A DNA stretch of 64,000 nt. Origin: JAQBZY01 sp038117205. Its GTDB lineage: Bacteria > Pseudomonadota > Alphaproteobacteria > Rhodospirillales > Casp-alpha2. Below are positions 26,355 through 35,408 of this stretch, piece by piece. Below the pieces are notes generated by a model. It was not told the DNA's origin and searched no databases. It saw only the letters and a program-made list of their open reading frames with translations. The translations under genes and the position numbers were made by a program. Location of the stretch: positions 1 through 64,000 of the forward strand of contig JAYOFL010000005.1 in assembly GCA_038117205.1 (NCBI GenBank). The letters run 5' to 3'. Every line of letters begins with the position of its first letter. Within the stretch, counting starts at the first letter, position 1.

Positions 26355-27494
26355 TCAACCGGCGGGTTTCATGGCGCCGGCCGTGATCGGCTGGCCCGGA
26401 CGCAGGCGCTCGTTGCCGCGGATGACAACCACGTCGCCGACGGCAAGCCCGTTCTTGACCTCGAAGCGCGGGCCGAGGGCCTCGCCGAGGACGACGGGCC
26501 GGAACGTCGACTTGCCGTCCTCGTTCACGACGACGAGTGTGGCGCCCTGTCGGTTGAGAACGGCGTCCTTGTGAACCGTGACGACGTCGCGCGTCGCGCC
26601 GGCCGGCACCATGACGGTGACGCTCTCGTTGGCCGCGAATGCCATGCTTTCCTGGCTCGGCTGCACGGTGAAGCGGACGCGCCGGGTGCGGGTGCGCGGA
26701 TTCTCGTCCGGGATGACGGCGCGGACGGCGACGGCGAGATCCTTGTTCTCGTCCGTCTTGGCGGCGAGGAGGCGGTTCGGCGTCAGGCCGCCGACACGGA
26801 TCGCCGGCACGTCGGCCTCGATCTCCAGGTTCTTGTCGTCGAGAAGCGTCATTACCGGATCGCCGGGGCGGACGTAGGCGCCGGCCTCGGTCTGGCGCAG
26901 CGTGACGATGCCGCCGTAGGGAGCCTTGATCTCGGTGTTGCGGAGCGCGATGGACGCCAACTGCAGGTTCGCTTCAGCCGCCTTGAGGGCGGCTTCCGCC
27001 TCGGAAAGCTCGCTCTTCGCGGTGGCGGCCTCGCGCTCCTTGTCGTCCAACTTCGCCTGCGAGAAGGCGGGCGAGGTCCGCAATTGAATCAGCCGGTCCA
27101 ACTCCTGCTGGACGAGGCGCAGCCGGGACCGCTGGGTGGCGATCTTCGCGGAGGCGGTCGCGGCGTCGGCGGCATAGCGATTCCGCTCGGCGACGAAGGC
27201 GTCGTCGACGAGCCGCGCGATGCGCCCGCCGGCCTCGATACGGTTTCCGACCTCGACGTCGAAACTTGCGACGGGGCCGGCGACGCGGGCGGCGATGACG
27301 CCGGTGCGCGTCGCCACGAAACGGCCGATCACCGGTACGGTCTGCGACAGCTGCTCCTTGCGGACCGTGTCGACGCCGACGACGGTCGCCGGCGGCGGCG
27401 CCGGTTGCGTCGCCTGCTGCGCCAAAACGGGCAGGGCCACGCCCACGATCAGAGGGGCGGCGAGAGCCAGGGATCGGATCTGTCGAGAAAACAT
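26355..27494 (-). CDS. RND efflux periplasmic adaptor (membrane fusion protein)
   Basis: 379-residue adaptor linking the RND pump to an outer-membrane channel. Signal peptide MFSRQIRSLALAAPLIVGVALPVLAQ, then a split lipoyl domain (GPVASFDVEVGNRIEAGGRIARL and IKAPYGGIVTLRQTEAGAYVRPGD), a coiled-coil hairpin (about residues 105-190) and a beta-barrel domain. There is no lipobox Cys, so it is anchored otherwise or free. First gene of the adaptor-pump-oxidoreductase operon; the operator-like dyads at 27567-27603 lie in its promoter region. Confidence 0.93.
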   Translation of the reverse strand: MFSRQIRSLALAAPLIVGVALPVLAQQATQPAPPPATVVGVDTVRKEQLSQTVPVIGRFVATRTGVIAARVAGPVASFDVEVGNRIEAGGRIARLVDDAFVAERNRYAADAATASAKIATQRSRLRLVQQELDRLIQLRTSPAFSQAKLDDKEREAATAKSELSEAEAALKAAEANLQLASIALRNTEIKAPYGGIVTLRQTEAGAYVRPGDPVMTLLDDKNLEIEADVPAIRVGGLTPNRLLAAKTDENKDLAVAVRAVIPDENPRTRTRRVRFTVQPSQESMAFAANESVTVMVPAGATRDVVTVHKDAVLNRQGATLVVVNEDGKSTFRPVVLGEALGPRFEVKNGLAVGDVVVIRGNERLRPGQPITAGAMKPAG

Positions 27495-27566
27495 GGATCA
27501 AAATTCCGGTGGCGCGCACAAACCTCGGCACACCCGCCGCCGCCCAGACCGGTATGCTTCAATTCC

Positions 27567-27603
27567 GTGACCGGTTGGTCACTATAGACTAGACCGTCCA
27601 GTC
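27567..27603. promoter_or_regulatory. Two dyads between efflux operon and tetR gene
   Basis: GTGACC-GGTT-GGTCAC (27567-27582) is a perfect inverted repeat. GACTAGACCGTCCAGTC (27587-27603) is near-perfect, 7 of 8 arm positions around one central base. The octamer CACTATAG occurs at 27580 and again at 27604, flanking the second dyad as a 24-bp-spaced direct repeat. The location between divergent pump and regulator genes is what TetR autoregulation uses. The binding itself is inference. Confidence 0.65.
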
Positions 27604-27697
27604 CACTATAGGTAAATTGAACATTCGGCACAACGGGATATTCGGGGGGATATTCGAAGCCTCCCGTGTGGCGGCAGTAACATTCGGAAGAGCGAAC

Positions 27698-28342
27698 ATG
27701 ATGGCCTTGGCGGATCGACGAATTGACCTGGAACCACTGTCGCCGGCGTCGGCGGCAAAGCATCAGGCGATCCTCGACGCCGCCACCGCCGAGTTCCTGG
27801 AAAAGGGCTACGGCGCCGCCGGCATGGATGGCATCGCGGCCCGTGCCGGCGTCTCCAAGCAGACCATTTACAGCCACTTCGGCAACAAGGCGGCGCTGTT
27901 CGAGAACATTGTCGGCGCCAAATGCGACGCGCTTATGGACGGCGGGCGGGTACTCGACGTCGAAGGCGGCCGTCCACGCCATGTGCTTCGGGAATTCGCG
28001 AGGCGGTTCCTCAGTGCCGTCCTGGACCGCCAGAACATCACCCTTTACCGCGCCATCGTAGCCGAGAGCGGCCGATTTCCGGAACTCGCGGCGGCGTTCT
28101 ACCGGTCCGGGCCGCGCATTGCCGCCGACCGGCTGGCGTCGTATCTGACCGGCTGTGCCGAGCGGGGCGAGATCGCCGTCGCCGATCCGCGCCGCTCGGC
28201 GGAACTCTTCTTCGCCATGCTCCGGAGCGATCTCTACATGCGCTGCCTGCTTGGCTTGGCGGATGAGGCGTCGGAGGGCGAAATCGACGCCGTCGCGGCG
28301 CACGCGGCCGAGATTTTCATGGCCGGTCATCGAACCGATTGA
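27698..28342 (+). CDS. TetR/AcrR-family regulator, likely efflux repressor
   Basis: 214-residue regulator. HTH residues read MDGIAARAGVSKQTIYSHFGNKAALF (about residues 45-70), and the C-terminal region (VLREFARRFLSAVLDRQNITLYRAIVAESGRFPELAAAFY) is of the AefR/TetR_C type common in RND regulators. Divergent from the adaptor gene, with two operator-like dyads between them. The start at 27698 follows GGAAGAG; 27701 is an adjacent ATG and 27617 (TTG) is unlikely. The inducer is unknown. Confidence 0.87.
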   Translation: MMALADRRIDLEPLSPASAAKHQAILDAATAEFLEKGYGAAGMDGIAARAGVSKQTIYSHFGNKAALFENIVGAKCDALMDGGRVLDVEGGRPRHVLREFARRFLSAVLDRQNITLYRAIVAESGRFPELAAAFYRSGPRIAADRLASYLTGCAERGEIAVADPRRSAELFFAMLRSDLYMRCLLGLADEASEGEIDAVAAHAAEIFMAGHRTD

Positions 28343-28373
28343 AAATCGCCGCTGCATTGCCAAAATGCAGGCC

Positions 28374-29696
28374 ATGAAATCGTTTCGTGATCTCGCCGCG
28401 CCGCTGGCCGTTACAGCCCTGCTGACGGCGACGGCGGCCGGATGGCCGGCGAAGGCCGACCTCGTCGGACATGGCGGCATGGTCCGGGACGTCGACGTTT
28501 CCCCCGACGGCAGCCGCGTCATCACCGCCAGTTTCGATTACACCGCGCGCATCTGGGATTTTGGCGCCCAGAAGGAAATCGCCGTCCTGAATGCGCACGA
28601 AGGGCCCGTCACCGGGGCGCACTTCTCGCCGGACGGGTCGCGCGCCTTGACGACCAGCGACGATTTCACGGCGATCGTTTGGGACATGCGGACGTTCCAG
28701 CCGCTGCACCGGCTGAACGGCCACAAGCACAAGGTCATGGCCGGCGCCTTCGATCCGTCCGGGCGCTTCATCGCCACCGGCGGCTGGGACGGCAAGGTAT
28801 GGATATGGGACGCCGCGACCGGCAAGCCTGTGCGAGAAATCGCCGTCGGCCGGCCGGTCAATACCGTCGCTTTTTTCGCCGGCGGCAACATGCTGGCGAC
28901 CGGCGGCCACGATCCGATGATCCGCCTTTGGAACGTCGAGACGGGCAATCTCGCCGGCAAGCTGGAAGGGCACCTGATGGGAGTGACGGCGCTCAACGTC
29001 GACGCCAAGTCGGGGCTCATGCTCTCCGCCAGCATCGACAAGTCGATCCGGCTCTGGGATTTGAAGGCGGAGACGGAGCTCAAGAAGATCGAGGTGCATG
29101 ACGGTCAGGTCTATGCCGTGCAGTTCTCGCCGGACGGCAAGCGGGCGTTGACCGCCGGCAAGGACGGCTACGTGATCGAATGGGATTTGGCCGCCGGCCG
29201 GCCGGTCCGCGAAATCCACGCGCACGAGCGGATCGCCTGGGCGGCCAGCTACACGCCCGACGGCCGCTTCGCGATCTCGGCCAGTTCCGACGAGCAGGCG
29301 CGGGTCTGGCACCTCGCCACCGGCGACCGCGTCGGCGAGGCCGTCGATACCACCGGCGAGCCGAAACCGTGGCTGGCCAGCGATCATCCGGGCGCCGCCC
29401 TCTTTACCAAGTGCGCGCGCTGCCACTCTCTGTCGGCGACGGGGCCGATGCGCTCGGGGCCGCATTTCGAGGGATTGTTCGGCCGGCCCGTCGGCAGCGT
29501 CGCCGGCTATCACTATTCCGAGGCGTTGACCGGCAAGTCCTTCGCGTGGGACGAAAAGACCCTGTTCCGGCTGTTCGACGAAGGGCCGGACAAGATGCTG
29601 CCCGGCACCAAGATGCCGGTGCAGCGCGTGACCGACCCGAAGCAGCTCAACGACCTTGTCGCCTATCTCAAGATTCTCACCCAGCCCAAGAACTGA
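28374..29696 (+). CDS. Periplasmic WD40-cytochrome c fusion protein
   Basis: 440-residue exported protein. A signal peptide (MKSFRDLAAPLAVTALLTATAAGWPAKA) leads into seven WD40-like repeats (about residues 28-325, e.g. GHGGMVRDVDVSPDGSRVIT, HEGPVTGAHFSPDGSRALTT). A class I cytochrome c domain follows, with heme motif C347-A-R-C350-H351 and probable axial Met414 in LPGTKM. It should be a periplasmic electron carrier with a propeller for protein docking. ATG 28365 is an equally possible start. Role unknown; it follows the efflux regulator and precedes a deacetylase gene. Similar WD40-c fusions occur in alphaproteobacteria, to my knowledge without a defined function. Confidence 0.85.
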   Translation: MKSFRDLAAPLAVTALLTATAAGWPAKADLVGHGGMVRDVDVSPDGSRVITASFDYTARIWDFGAQKEIAVLNAHEGPVTGAHFSPDGSRALTTSDDFTAIVWDMRTFQPLHRLNGHKHKVMAGAFDPSGRFIATGGWDGKVWIWDAATGKPVREIAVGRPVNTVAFFAGGNMLATGGHDPMIRLWNVETGNLAGKLEGHLMGVTALNVDAKSGLMLSASIDKSIRLWDLKAETELKKIEVHDGQVYAVQFSPDGKRALTAGKDGYVIEWDLAAGRPVREIHAHERIAWAASYTPDGRFAISASSDEQARVWHLATGDRVGEAVDTTGEPKPWLASDHPGAALFTKCARCHSLSATGPMRSGPHFEGLFGRPVGSVAGYHYSEALTGKSFAWDEKTLFRLFDEGPDKMLPGTKMPVQRVTDPKQLNDLVAYLKILTQPKN

Positions 29697-29718
29697 TCAC
29701 CACCCGAAGGAAACCGAC

Positions 29719-30648
29719 ATGACGACGCTGCTCTACTCTCATCCGGCCTGCGTCGAACACGATCCGGGCGCCTATCACCCGGAACGGCCGGATCGTCTGC
29801 GCGCCGTCATGGCCGGTCTCGAGGACGAGAAATTCCACTACCTTCACCGGATCGAGGCGCCGGAAATCGACCTCGACACGGTCTCGAACGTGCACAATTC
29901 CGACTACGTGCAGATGGTCATGGACAACGTGCCGGCGGAGGGGCTCGTGCGGCTCGACCCGGATACGGCCATGTCGCCGAAATCGGGCGAGGCGGCGAGA
30001 CGCGCCACGGGCGCAGCCGTCGCCGCCGTCGACGCAGTCATCGACAAGCAGGCGTCGAACGCGTTCTGCGCCGTCCGCCCGCCCGGCCACCACGCGGAAT
30101 CGGGGCACGCCATGGGCTTCTGCCTGTTCAATTCCGCCGCCGTCGCCGCCGTGCATGCCCGCATCAAGCATGGCCTGGAACGGGTCGCCGTCGTCGATTT
30201 CGACGTCCATCACGGCAACGGCACGCAGCACAGCTTCGAACACATCGATGGGCTGTTCTACGCCTCCAGCCACCAGTATCCGGCCTATCCGGGAACCGGC
30301 TCGACGCGGGAGAAGGGCGACTACCACAACATCTGCAATCTGCCGCTGGCGCCGGGCGCCGGTTCGGATGAATTCCAGAACGGCTACGAAGAGGTGATCC
30401 TGCCGGCGCTCCGCGCCTTCAAGCCGGAACTCCTGATCATCTCCGCCGGCTTCGACGCGCATGCGCGCGATCCGCTGGCGCAGCTGGAGCTCAGGACCAG
30501 CGATTACCTTTGGGTGACGCGGAAGCTGCTCGACGTCGCCGACGAATGCTGCGGCGGGCGGACGGTGTCGCTGCTGGAAGGCGGTTACGACCTGCAGGCG
30601 CTCCGCGATTCGTCTTCGGTGCACGTCGAAGCGCTGATGGAGCGGTAG
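29719..30648 (+). CDS. Histone-deacetylase-family protein (acetylpolyamine deacetylase-like)
   Basis: 309-residue zinc deacetylase. Active-site motifs are clear: RPPGHHAESGHAMGFCLFN, DFDVHHGNGTQHSF and SAGFDAHARDPL, giving the Asp-His-Asp zinc site and tandem catalytic histidines. Bacterial members deacetylate polyamines or unknown acyl-amides; acetoin-utilisation AcuC is another relative. AAGGAAA precedes ATG 29719. The stop codon is followed by two palindromic repeat elements. Confidence 0.92.
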   Translation: MTTLLYSHPACVEHDPGAYHPERPDRLRAVMAGLEDEKFHYLHRIEAPEIDLDTVSNVHNSDYVQMVMDNVPAEGLVRLDPDTAMSPKSGEAARRATGAAVAAVDAVIDKQASNAFCAVRPPGHHAESGHAMGFCLFNSAAVAAVHARIKHGLERVAVVDFDVHHGNGTQHSFEHIDGLFYASSHQYPAYPGTGSTREKGDYHNICNLPLAPGAGSDEFQNGYEEVILPALRAFKPELLIISAGFDAHARDPLAQLELRTSDYLWVTRKLLDVADECCGGRTVSLLEGGYDLQALRDSSSVHVEALMER

Positions 30649-30658
30649 TTTCTACGTC

Positions 30659-30742
30659 CGTCACCCCCGATTTATTCCGGGGTCCACACTTCGATGCACG
30701 TGTTGTGTCTGGGAGTGGACCCCGGGACTTGCCCGGGGTGAC
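30659..30742. repeat. Palindromic GTCACCCCGG family element, copy 2
   Basis: Opens CGTCACCCCCGATTTATTCC, contains facing GGTCCAC and GTGGACC blocks and closes CCGGGGTGACG. It lies between the convergent deacetylase and chorismate synthase genes. The whole element can fold into two facing hairpins or one long one. Confidence 0.85.
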
Positions 30743-30775
30743 GATTGGGGGCGTTAACGTTTCCGTTCACTCTCC

Positions 30776-30881
30776 CGTCACCCCGGATTTATTCCGGGGT
30801 CCACACTTTGATGCACGCGTTGTGTCTGGGAGTGGACCCGGACCCCGGATTTAATCCGGGGCAGGCGAGCCCGGGGTGACG
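30776..30881. repeat. Palindromic GTCACCCCGG family element, copy 3
   Basis: Near-duplicate of the element at 30659, with an internal extension (GACCCCGGATTTAATCCGG then GCAGGCGAGC) before the closing CCGGGGTGACG. The tandem pair fills the convergent gap before aroC. Confidence 0.85.
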
Positions 30882-30890
30882 GCAAGGCGT

Positions 30891-31961
30891 TTACCCGCAC
30901 TGCCCGCGATGGCGGAGCATGTGATCCGCCAGCACGCAGGCCATCATCGCTTCGCCGACCGGCACGGCGCGGATGCCGACGCAGGGATCGTGCCGACCCT
31001 TGGTGGCGATGTCCGTTTCCTTGCCGGCGCGATCGACGGTCCGGCGCGGCGACAGGATCGAACTGGTCGGCTTCACGGCGAAGCGCACGACCACGTCCTG
31101 CCCGGTCGAAATGCCGCCCAGCACGCCGCCGTTGTTGTTGGATAGAAAGACGGGCTTCCCTTTCTCCATCCGCATCTCGTCGGCGTTCTGCTCGCCGGTC
31201 AGCCGCGACGCGCCCATGCCGGCGCCGATCTCGACGCCCTTGACCGCGTTGATGCCCATCATGGCGGCGGCCAGATCGGATTCCAGCTTGCCGTAGACCG
31301 GCGCGCCCCAGCCGGCCGGCACGCCCGACGCCACCACCTCGATGGTCGCGCCGACGGAAGAACCCTGCTTGCGGATGCCGTCCAGATACTCGGCGAACGC
31401 CTTTGCAGTCTTAGCGTCCGGGCAGAAGAACGGGTTCTTGCCGACCTGCGCCCAGTTCCAGCGGTCGCGGTCGATCTCGATGTCGCCCATGGCGATCAGC
31501 GCGGCCCTGATCTTGATGCCGCGGCCGAGCACCTTCCGGGCGACCGCGCCGGCGGCGACCCGCATGGCGGTTTCCCGCGCCGAGGAGCGGCCGCCCCCCC
31601 GATAATCGCGGATGCCGTACTTGGCGTCGTAAGTGAAATCGGCGTGGCCGGGACGGAACTTGTCCTTGATGTCGCCGTAGTCCTTGGACCGCTGGTCGGT
31701 GTTCTCGATCAGCAGGCCGATCGGTGTCCCGGTCGTCACGCCCTCGAAGACGCCGGAGAGAATCTTCACCCGGTCGTCCTCGCGGCGCTGCGTCGTGAAC
31801 TTCGACTGTCCGGGCTTCCGCTTGTCGAGGTAAGGCTGGATGTCGGTCTCGGCGAGCTTGATGCCCGGCGGGCAGCCGTCGACGACGCAGCCGAGAGCCG
31901 GCCCATGGCTCTCGCCGAAGGTCGTGACCCGGAACAGGTGCCCGAAGGTGTTGTGCGACAT
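30891..31961 (-). CDS. aroC: Chorismate synthase
   Basis: Flavin-dependent last step of the shikimate pathway, converting EPSP to chorismate. 356 residues, full length. Signatures: SHNTFGHLFRVTTFGESHGPALGC at the N-terminus, RPGHADFTYDAKYGIRDYRGGGRSSARET and the C-terminal RHDPCVGIRAVPVGEAM. Second gene of a fabI-aroC unit (17-base gap), an arrangement seen in other alphaproteobacteria. Confidence 0.97.
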   Translation of the reverse strand: MSHNTFGHLFRVTTFGESHGPALGCVVDGCPPGIKLAETDIQPYLDKRKPGQSKFTTQRREDDRVKILSGVFEGVTTGTPIGLLIENTDQRSKDYGDIKDKFRPGHADFTYDAKYGIRDYRGGGRSSARETAMRVAAGAVARKVLGRGIKIRAALIAMGDIEIDRDRWNWAQVGKNPFFCPDAKTAKAFAEYLDGIRKQGSSVGATIEVVASGVPAGWGAPVYGKLESDLAAAMMGINAVKGVEIGAGMGASRLTGEQNADEMRMEKGKPVFLSNNNGGVLGGISTGQDVVVRFAVKPTSSILSPRRTVDRAGKETDIATKGRHDPCVGIRAVPVGEAMMACVLADHMLRHRGQCG

Positions 31962-31978
31962 GGCGCGGCCCCCGCGCC

Positions 31979-32791
31979 TCAGACGACGGAGATGTCGGGT
32001 GCGTCCACGGCCTTCATGCCGACGACGTTGTAACCGCAGTCCACGTGGTGCGTCTCGCCGGTGACGCCGCTAGAAAGCGGCGACAGCAGATACAGGCCGG
32101 CGCCGCCGATGTCGTCCATGGTGACGTTGCGGCGCAAGGGCGAGTTGTACTCGTTCCACTTCAGGATATAGCGGAAGTCGCCGATGCCGCTGGCCGCCAG
32201 CGTCTTCATCGGGCCGGCCGACATGGCGTTGACGCGCACGCCGGTCTTGCCGAGGTCCTCGGCGAGGTAGCGCACGCTGGCTTCCAGCGCCGCCTTGGCG
32301 ACGCCCATGACGTTGTAGTGCGGCATCACGCGCTCGGCGCCGAAATAGGTGAGGGTGAGCAGGCTGGCGCCCGGATTGAGGAGTGCCCGCGCCCGCTGGC
32401 AGATGGCGGTGAAGGAATAGCAGCTGATCATCATCGTCTGCTGGAAGTTTTCCGGCGTCGTGTCGATGTAGCCGCCCTTGAGCTCTTCCTTGTTCGAATA
32501 GGCGATGGCGTGGACCAGGAAATCCAGCGAGCCCCACTTGTCCTTGAGGGTCGAGAACACGGCGTCGATGCTGGCGATGTCGGTGACGTCGCAAGGTAGC
32601 ACCAAATTGGCGCCGACGGATTCGGCGAGCGGCTCGACGCGCTTCTTGAGGGCGTCGCCCTGGTAGGTGAACGCCAACTCGGCCCCGTGGTCGCTGACCG
32701 CCTTGGCGATGCCCCAGGCGATGGAGCGGTCGTTGGCGACGCCCATGACCAGGCCCCGTTTCCCTTGCATCAGTGGCGCCGTCTGCGACAT
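31979..32791 (-). CDS. fabI: Enoyl-[acyl-carrier-protein] reductase (NADH)
   Basis: 270-residue SDR-fold enzyme that completes each fatty-acid elongation cycle; the target of triclosan-type inhibitors. The N-terminus (LMQGKRGLVMGVANDRSIAWGIAKA) carries the FabI-type nucleotide motif, and the catalytic Tyr-x6-Lys is in YFGAERVMPHYNVMGVAKAALE. Located directly upstream of aroC. The start at 32791 gives the usual length. Confidence 0.96.
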   Translation of the reverse strand: MSQTAPLMQGKRGLVMGVANDRSIAWGIAKAVSDHGAELAFTYQGDALKKRVEPLAESVGANLVLPCDVTDIASIDAVFSTLKDKWGSLDFLVHAIAYSNKEELKGGYIDTTPENFQQTMMISCYSFTAICQRARALLNPGASLLTLTYFGAERVMPHYNVMGVAKAALEASVRYLAEDLGKTGVRVNAMSAGPMKTLAASGIGDFRYILKWNEYNSPLRRNVTMDDIGGAGLYLLSPLSSGVTGETHHVDCGYNVVGMKAVDAPDISVV

Positions 32792-32968
32792 TTACTCGTT
32801 TCCTCTCAAAATTATACAGGCGCCGTGACAGGTTACGGCTCGCCCGCTCCGATGCTACACGCAAAAGCATGGCCGGGCCAAGGCAGGCGAATTCCGTTCT
32901 ACTGGCCATTCCACCGGCGCGCGATTGCCAAATAATACGTCCCGCCGAGCGTCAATCGCGAGGGGGAT

Positions 32969-34290
32969 ATGGCGGAGACCGAAAACGCCGACAACGGGGA
33001 AGAACCGAAGCCCGACGACGCGGAGCGCCCGGAAACCGCCGAAGAGGCGGGGGCGTCCGTCGTCCTCGGCGAAATCGGCGGATTCCTGAAATACGTCGGC
33101 CGCCGTTTCGGCGAGGACCGCTGCCTGCGCATGGCGGCGGGCCTGAGTTATACGTCGCTCCTCGCCATCGTGCCGCTGACCGCCATCGCCTTTTCCATGC
33201 TGGCGGCCTTCCCGGTCTTTTCCGGCGTCCGGGAATCGCTGCAGGAGGTGATGTTCGCCAACCTGCTGCCGTCGTCGGCGGAGGCGTCCCGCGAATACTT
33301 CGACATGTTCGTCAAGAACACGACGTCCTTGAGCGCCGTCGGCATCGTCGCGCTCGCCGCGACGGCGGTGCTGCTGCTCGGCACCATCGAGGCCGACCTG
33401 AATGCCATCTTCCGGGTGGCGCGGCCGCGCGCGCTGTTGCCGCGCCTTCTGGTGTTCTGGGCGTTGCTGACGCTCGGGCCGCTGCTGCTCGGCGCCAGCT
33501 TCTCGCTCTCCACCTATTTCTTCGCGGCGACGGAGTGGCTCGGTATCGACACTGCCAAGGGGCCGCTCGGTTTTGCCGCGACGCTCGTGCCGACGCTGAT
33601 GATCTTCATGCTGCTGACGATCTTCTACATGGTGATTCCGAACCGGCCGGTGGGATTTATCGCCGCCCTTGTCGGCGGGGTGTTGGCGGGGCTCGCCTTC
33701 ACCGTGCTCCGGAAAACCTTCGGCTGGTACGTCGTCACGTTTCCGACGTACCAGAATATCTACGGCGCGCTCTCGGTGGTGCCGATCTTCCTGGTCTGGA
33801 TGTATCTCTCGTGGCTGGTCGTACTGGTGGGTGCGGTGCTGACGGCGAGTATGAGCGAGTGGCAGTCGGCCGGCGGCAAGCCGTTGTCGTCGTCGCCATG
33901 CAGGTGCTGGCCGCCCTCTATCGCGCCAGCCGCGACGGCGTCAGCGCGACGCGGACCGGCATCTTGCGCACCACTGGCGGCGGTGGCGAGGCGGTCGACG
34001 CGATATTGGAGCAGTTGCACGACGCCCGCTTCGTGGAACGGACGTCGTCCGGCCGCTGGGTGCTCGCCCGCTCGCCGGAGACGACGGCGCTCTACGACGT
34101 CTACCGCGCCCTCGGTCTCGGCTTCGGCGAGGCGGTGCCGATCGACGAGGGCGATTCCTGGTCCCGGAAGCTTGCGGCCCGCATTACAGACATCCGGCGC
34201 TTCAACCGCGACGCGCTGTCGGCGACGTTGGCCGACATCCTCGCCGACGAGATCGACGAACCGCCGGCAAAGCTCGAAATCAGAGCGTAA
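32969..34290 (+). pseudogene. YihY/UPF0761 inner-membrane protein, frameshifted
   Basis: YihY/BrkB-type membrane protein (once called RNase BN-like). From ATG 32969 the frame encodes an acidic N-terminus and about six hydrophobic segments with family motifs (RMAAGLSYTSLLAIVPLTA, FPTYQNIYGALSVVPIFLVWMYLSW), up to EWQSAGGK near 33878. Homologous-looking sequence then continues in another frame from about 33883 (AMQVLAALYRASRDGVSATRTGILR) to the stop at 34290 as a winged-helix-like cytoplasmic tail. The original frame beyond 33880 gives only Ser/Arg/Ala-rich off-frame residues. A net -1 (or +2) change at 33875-33897 explains this: either a real frameshift or a sequencing error. Less likely, the tail is a separate gene starting at ATG 33898. 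Confidence 0.78.
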
Positions 34291-34316
34291 GCTTAGACGT
34301 CGCAAATAATGTAAGC

Positions 34317-34457
34317 CGTCGCCCCGGACTTGATCCGGGGCCCATGTGCGCACCGACGCGGACGTGCGGACAGGCTATTCCAGGGCGTACTCTTCGCATC
34401 TCCGAACCACCCTGTGCAACCGCTCGAAGATGGATCCCGGATCAAGTACGGGGTGAC
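34317..34457. repeat. Palindromic GTCACCCCGG family element, copy 4 (diverged)
   Basis: Begins CGTCGCCCCGGACTTGATCC and ends GGATCAAGTACGGGGTGACG with a longer, diverged middle. It sits between the convergent YihY-like and DnaJ-like genes. The remaining intergenic bases (34291-34316 and 34458-34545) show nothing else I can support. Confidence 0.75.
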
Positions 34458-34545
34458 GACAGTATGAAATCTGAAATGGTCGATATCATGACGGAAGGGG
34501 GCGCTTGAATGCTTGCCGCGCGACGCGGGATCCGTTCCGGGGAAA

Positions 34546-35400
34546 TTACTCTTCATTCCCGCGATTGGCGCGGGACCGGATGAATTCGGCCAGTTCCGGG
34601 TCGGGCTTGGTCGGCAACGTCACCGTCAGGCAGACGTAGTGATCGCCGCGCGCCTCGTCCTTGCGTCCGCCGTCGGCGAGGCCGCGGCCCTTGAGCCGTA
34701 ATCGCGTGCCGGTGTTCGAATTCGGCGGCACGGTGACGTTCAGCAGCCCGTCGATGGTTTCCACCTGGATCTTGCCGCCGAGCACCGCGTCCTCCAGCCC
34801 GACCGGCACGTCGGTATGGATGTCGCGGCCTTCCGTGCGGAAGATCGGATGCGGCTGCACCTTGACCTCGATCAGCGCGTCGCCGTCGCGCCCGCCGTTG
34901 AAGCCCCGCATGCCCTGATCCTTGAGGCGCAGGACCTGGCCGTCCAGGGTGCCGGGCGGCACGTTGACGCTGAGCGTCTTGCCGTGCGTCGTCTTCATCT
35001 GCTTCTTGGTGCCGCGCGCCGCGTCCAGGAACGGCACTTCCAGGACGTAGGTGACGTCGACGCCGTCGATCTTGGGGCTGTCCTTGCCGCGGTCGCGGAA
35101 GAACCCCTCGAAGCCGCGCCGCGGGCGGGGCTTGGCGGCTTCCGGGCGGGTCTTGCGCTTCTTGCCCTCGGCGTCCAGCTCGCCCCGGTCGTACTGGGCG
35201 CGGCGGATCGGGTCGGAGATAATCCCGTAGGCCGCCGACAGCTCCTTGAATTCGTCCTCGGCCCACGGATTGCCGGGATCAATGTCCGGATGCATCTCGC
35301 GCGCCTTGCGCCGGTAGGCGGACTTGATCTCCGTCGGCGTGGCGTCCGGCGCGACGCCGAGAATGCGGTAGAGGTCCTTCGGTTCCGTGCCGAGCGCCAT
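34546..35400 (-). CDS. DnaJ-class co-chaperone (CbpA-like)
   Basis: 284-residue Hsp40. The J-domain (residues 8-75) has the essential HPD in REMHPDIDPG; there is no zinc-finger, so it is a type II protein. Two C-terminal substrate-binding domains follow (VDVTYVLEVPFLDAARGTKK; VPPGTLDGQVLRLKDQGMRG; IQVETIDGLLNVTVPPNS). It stimulates DnaK-type ATPases and may also bind DNA like CbpA. The gene starts 8 bases after the TPR protein gene on the same strand. Confidence 0.9.
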   Translation of the reverse strand: MALGTEPKDLYRILGVAPDATPTEIKSAYRRKAREMHPDIDPGNPWAEDEFKELSAAYGIISDPIRRAQYDRGELDAEGKKRKTRPEAAKPRPRRGFEGFFRDRGKDSPKIDGVDVTYVLEVPFLDAARGTKKQMKTTHGKTLSVNVPPGTLDGQVLRLKDQGMRGFNGGRDGDALIEVKVQPHPIFRTEGRDIHTDVPVGLEDAVLGGKIQVETIDGLLNVTVPPNSNTGTRLRLKGRGLADGGRKDEARGDHYVCLTVTLPTKPDPELAEFIRSRANRGNEE

Positions 35401-35408
35401 GGCGTGTC

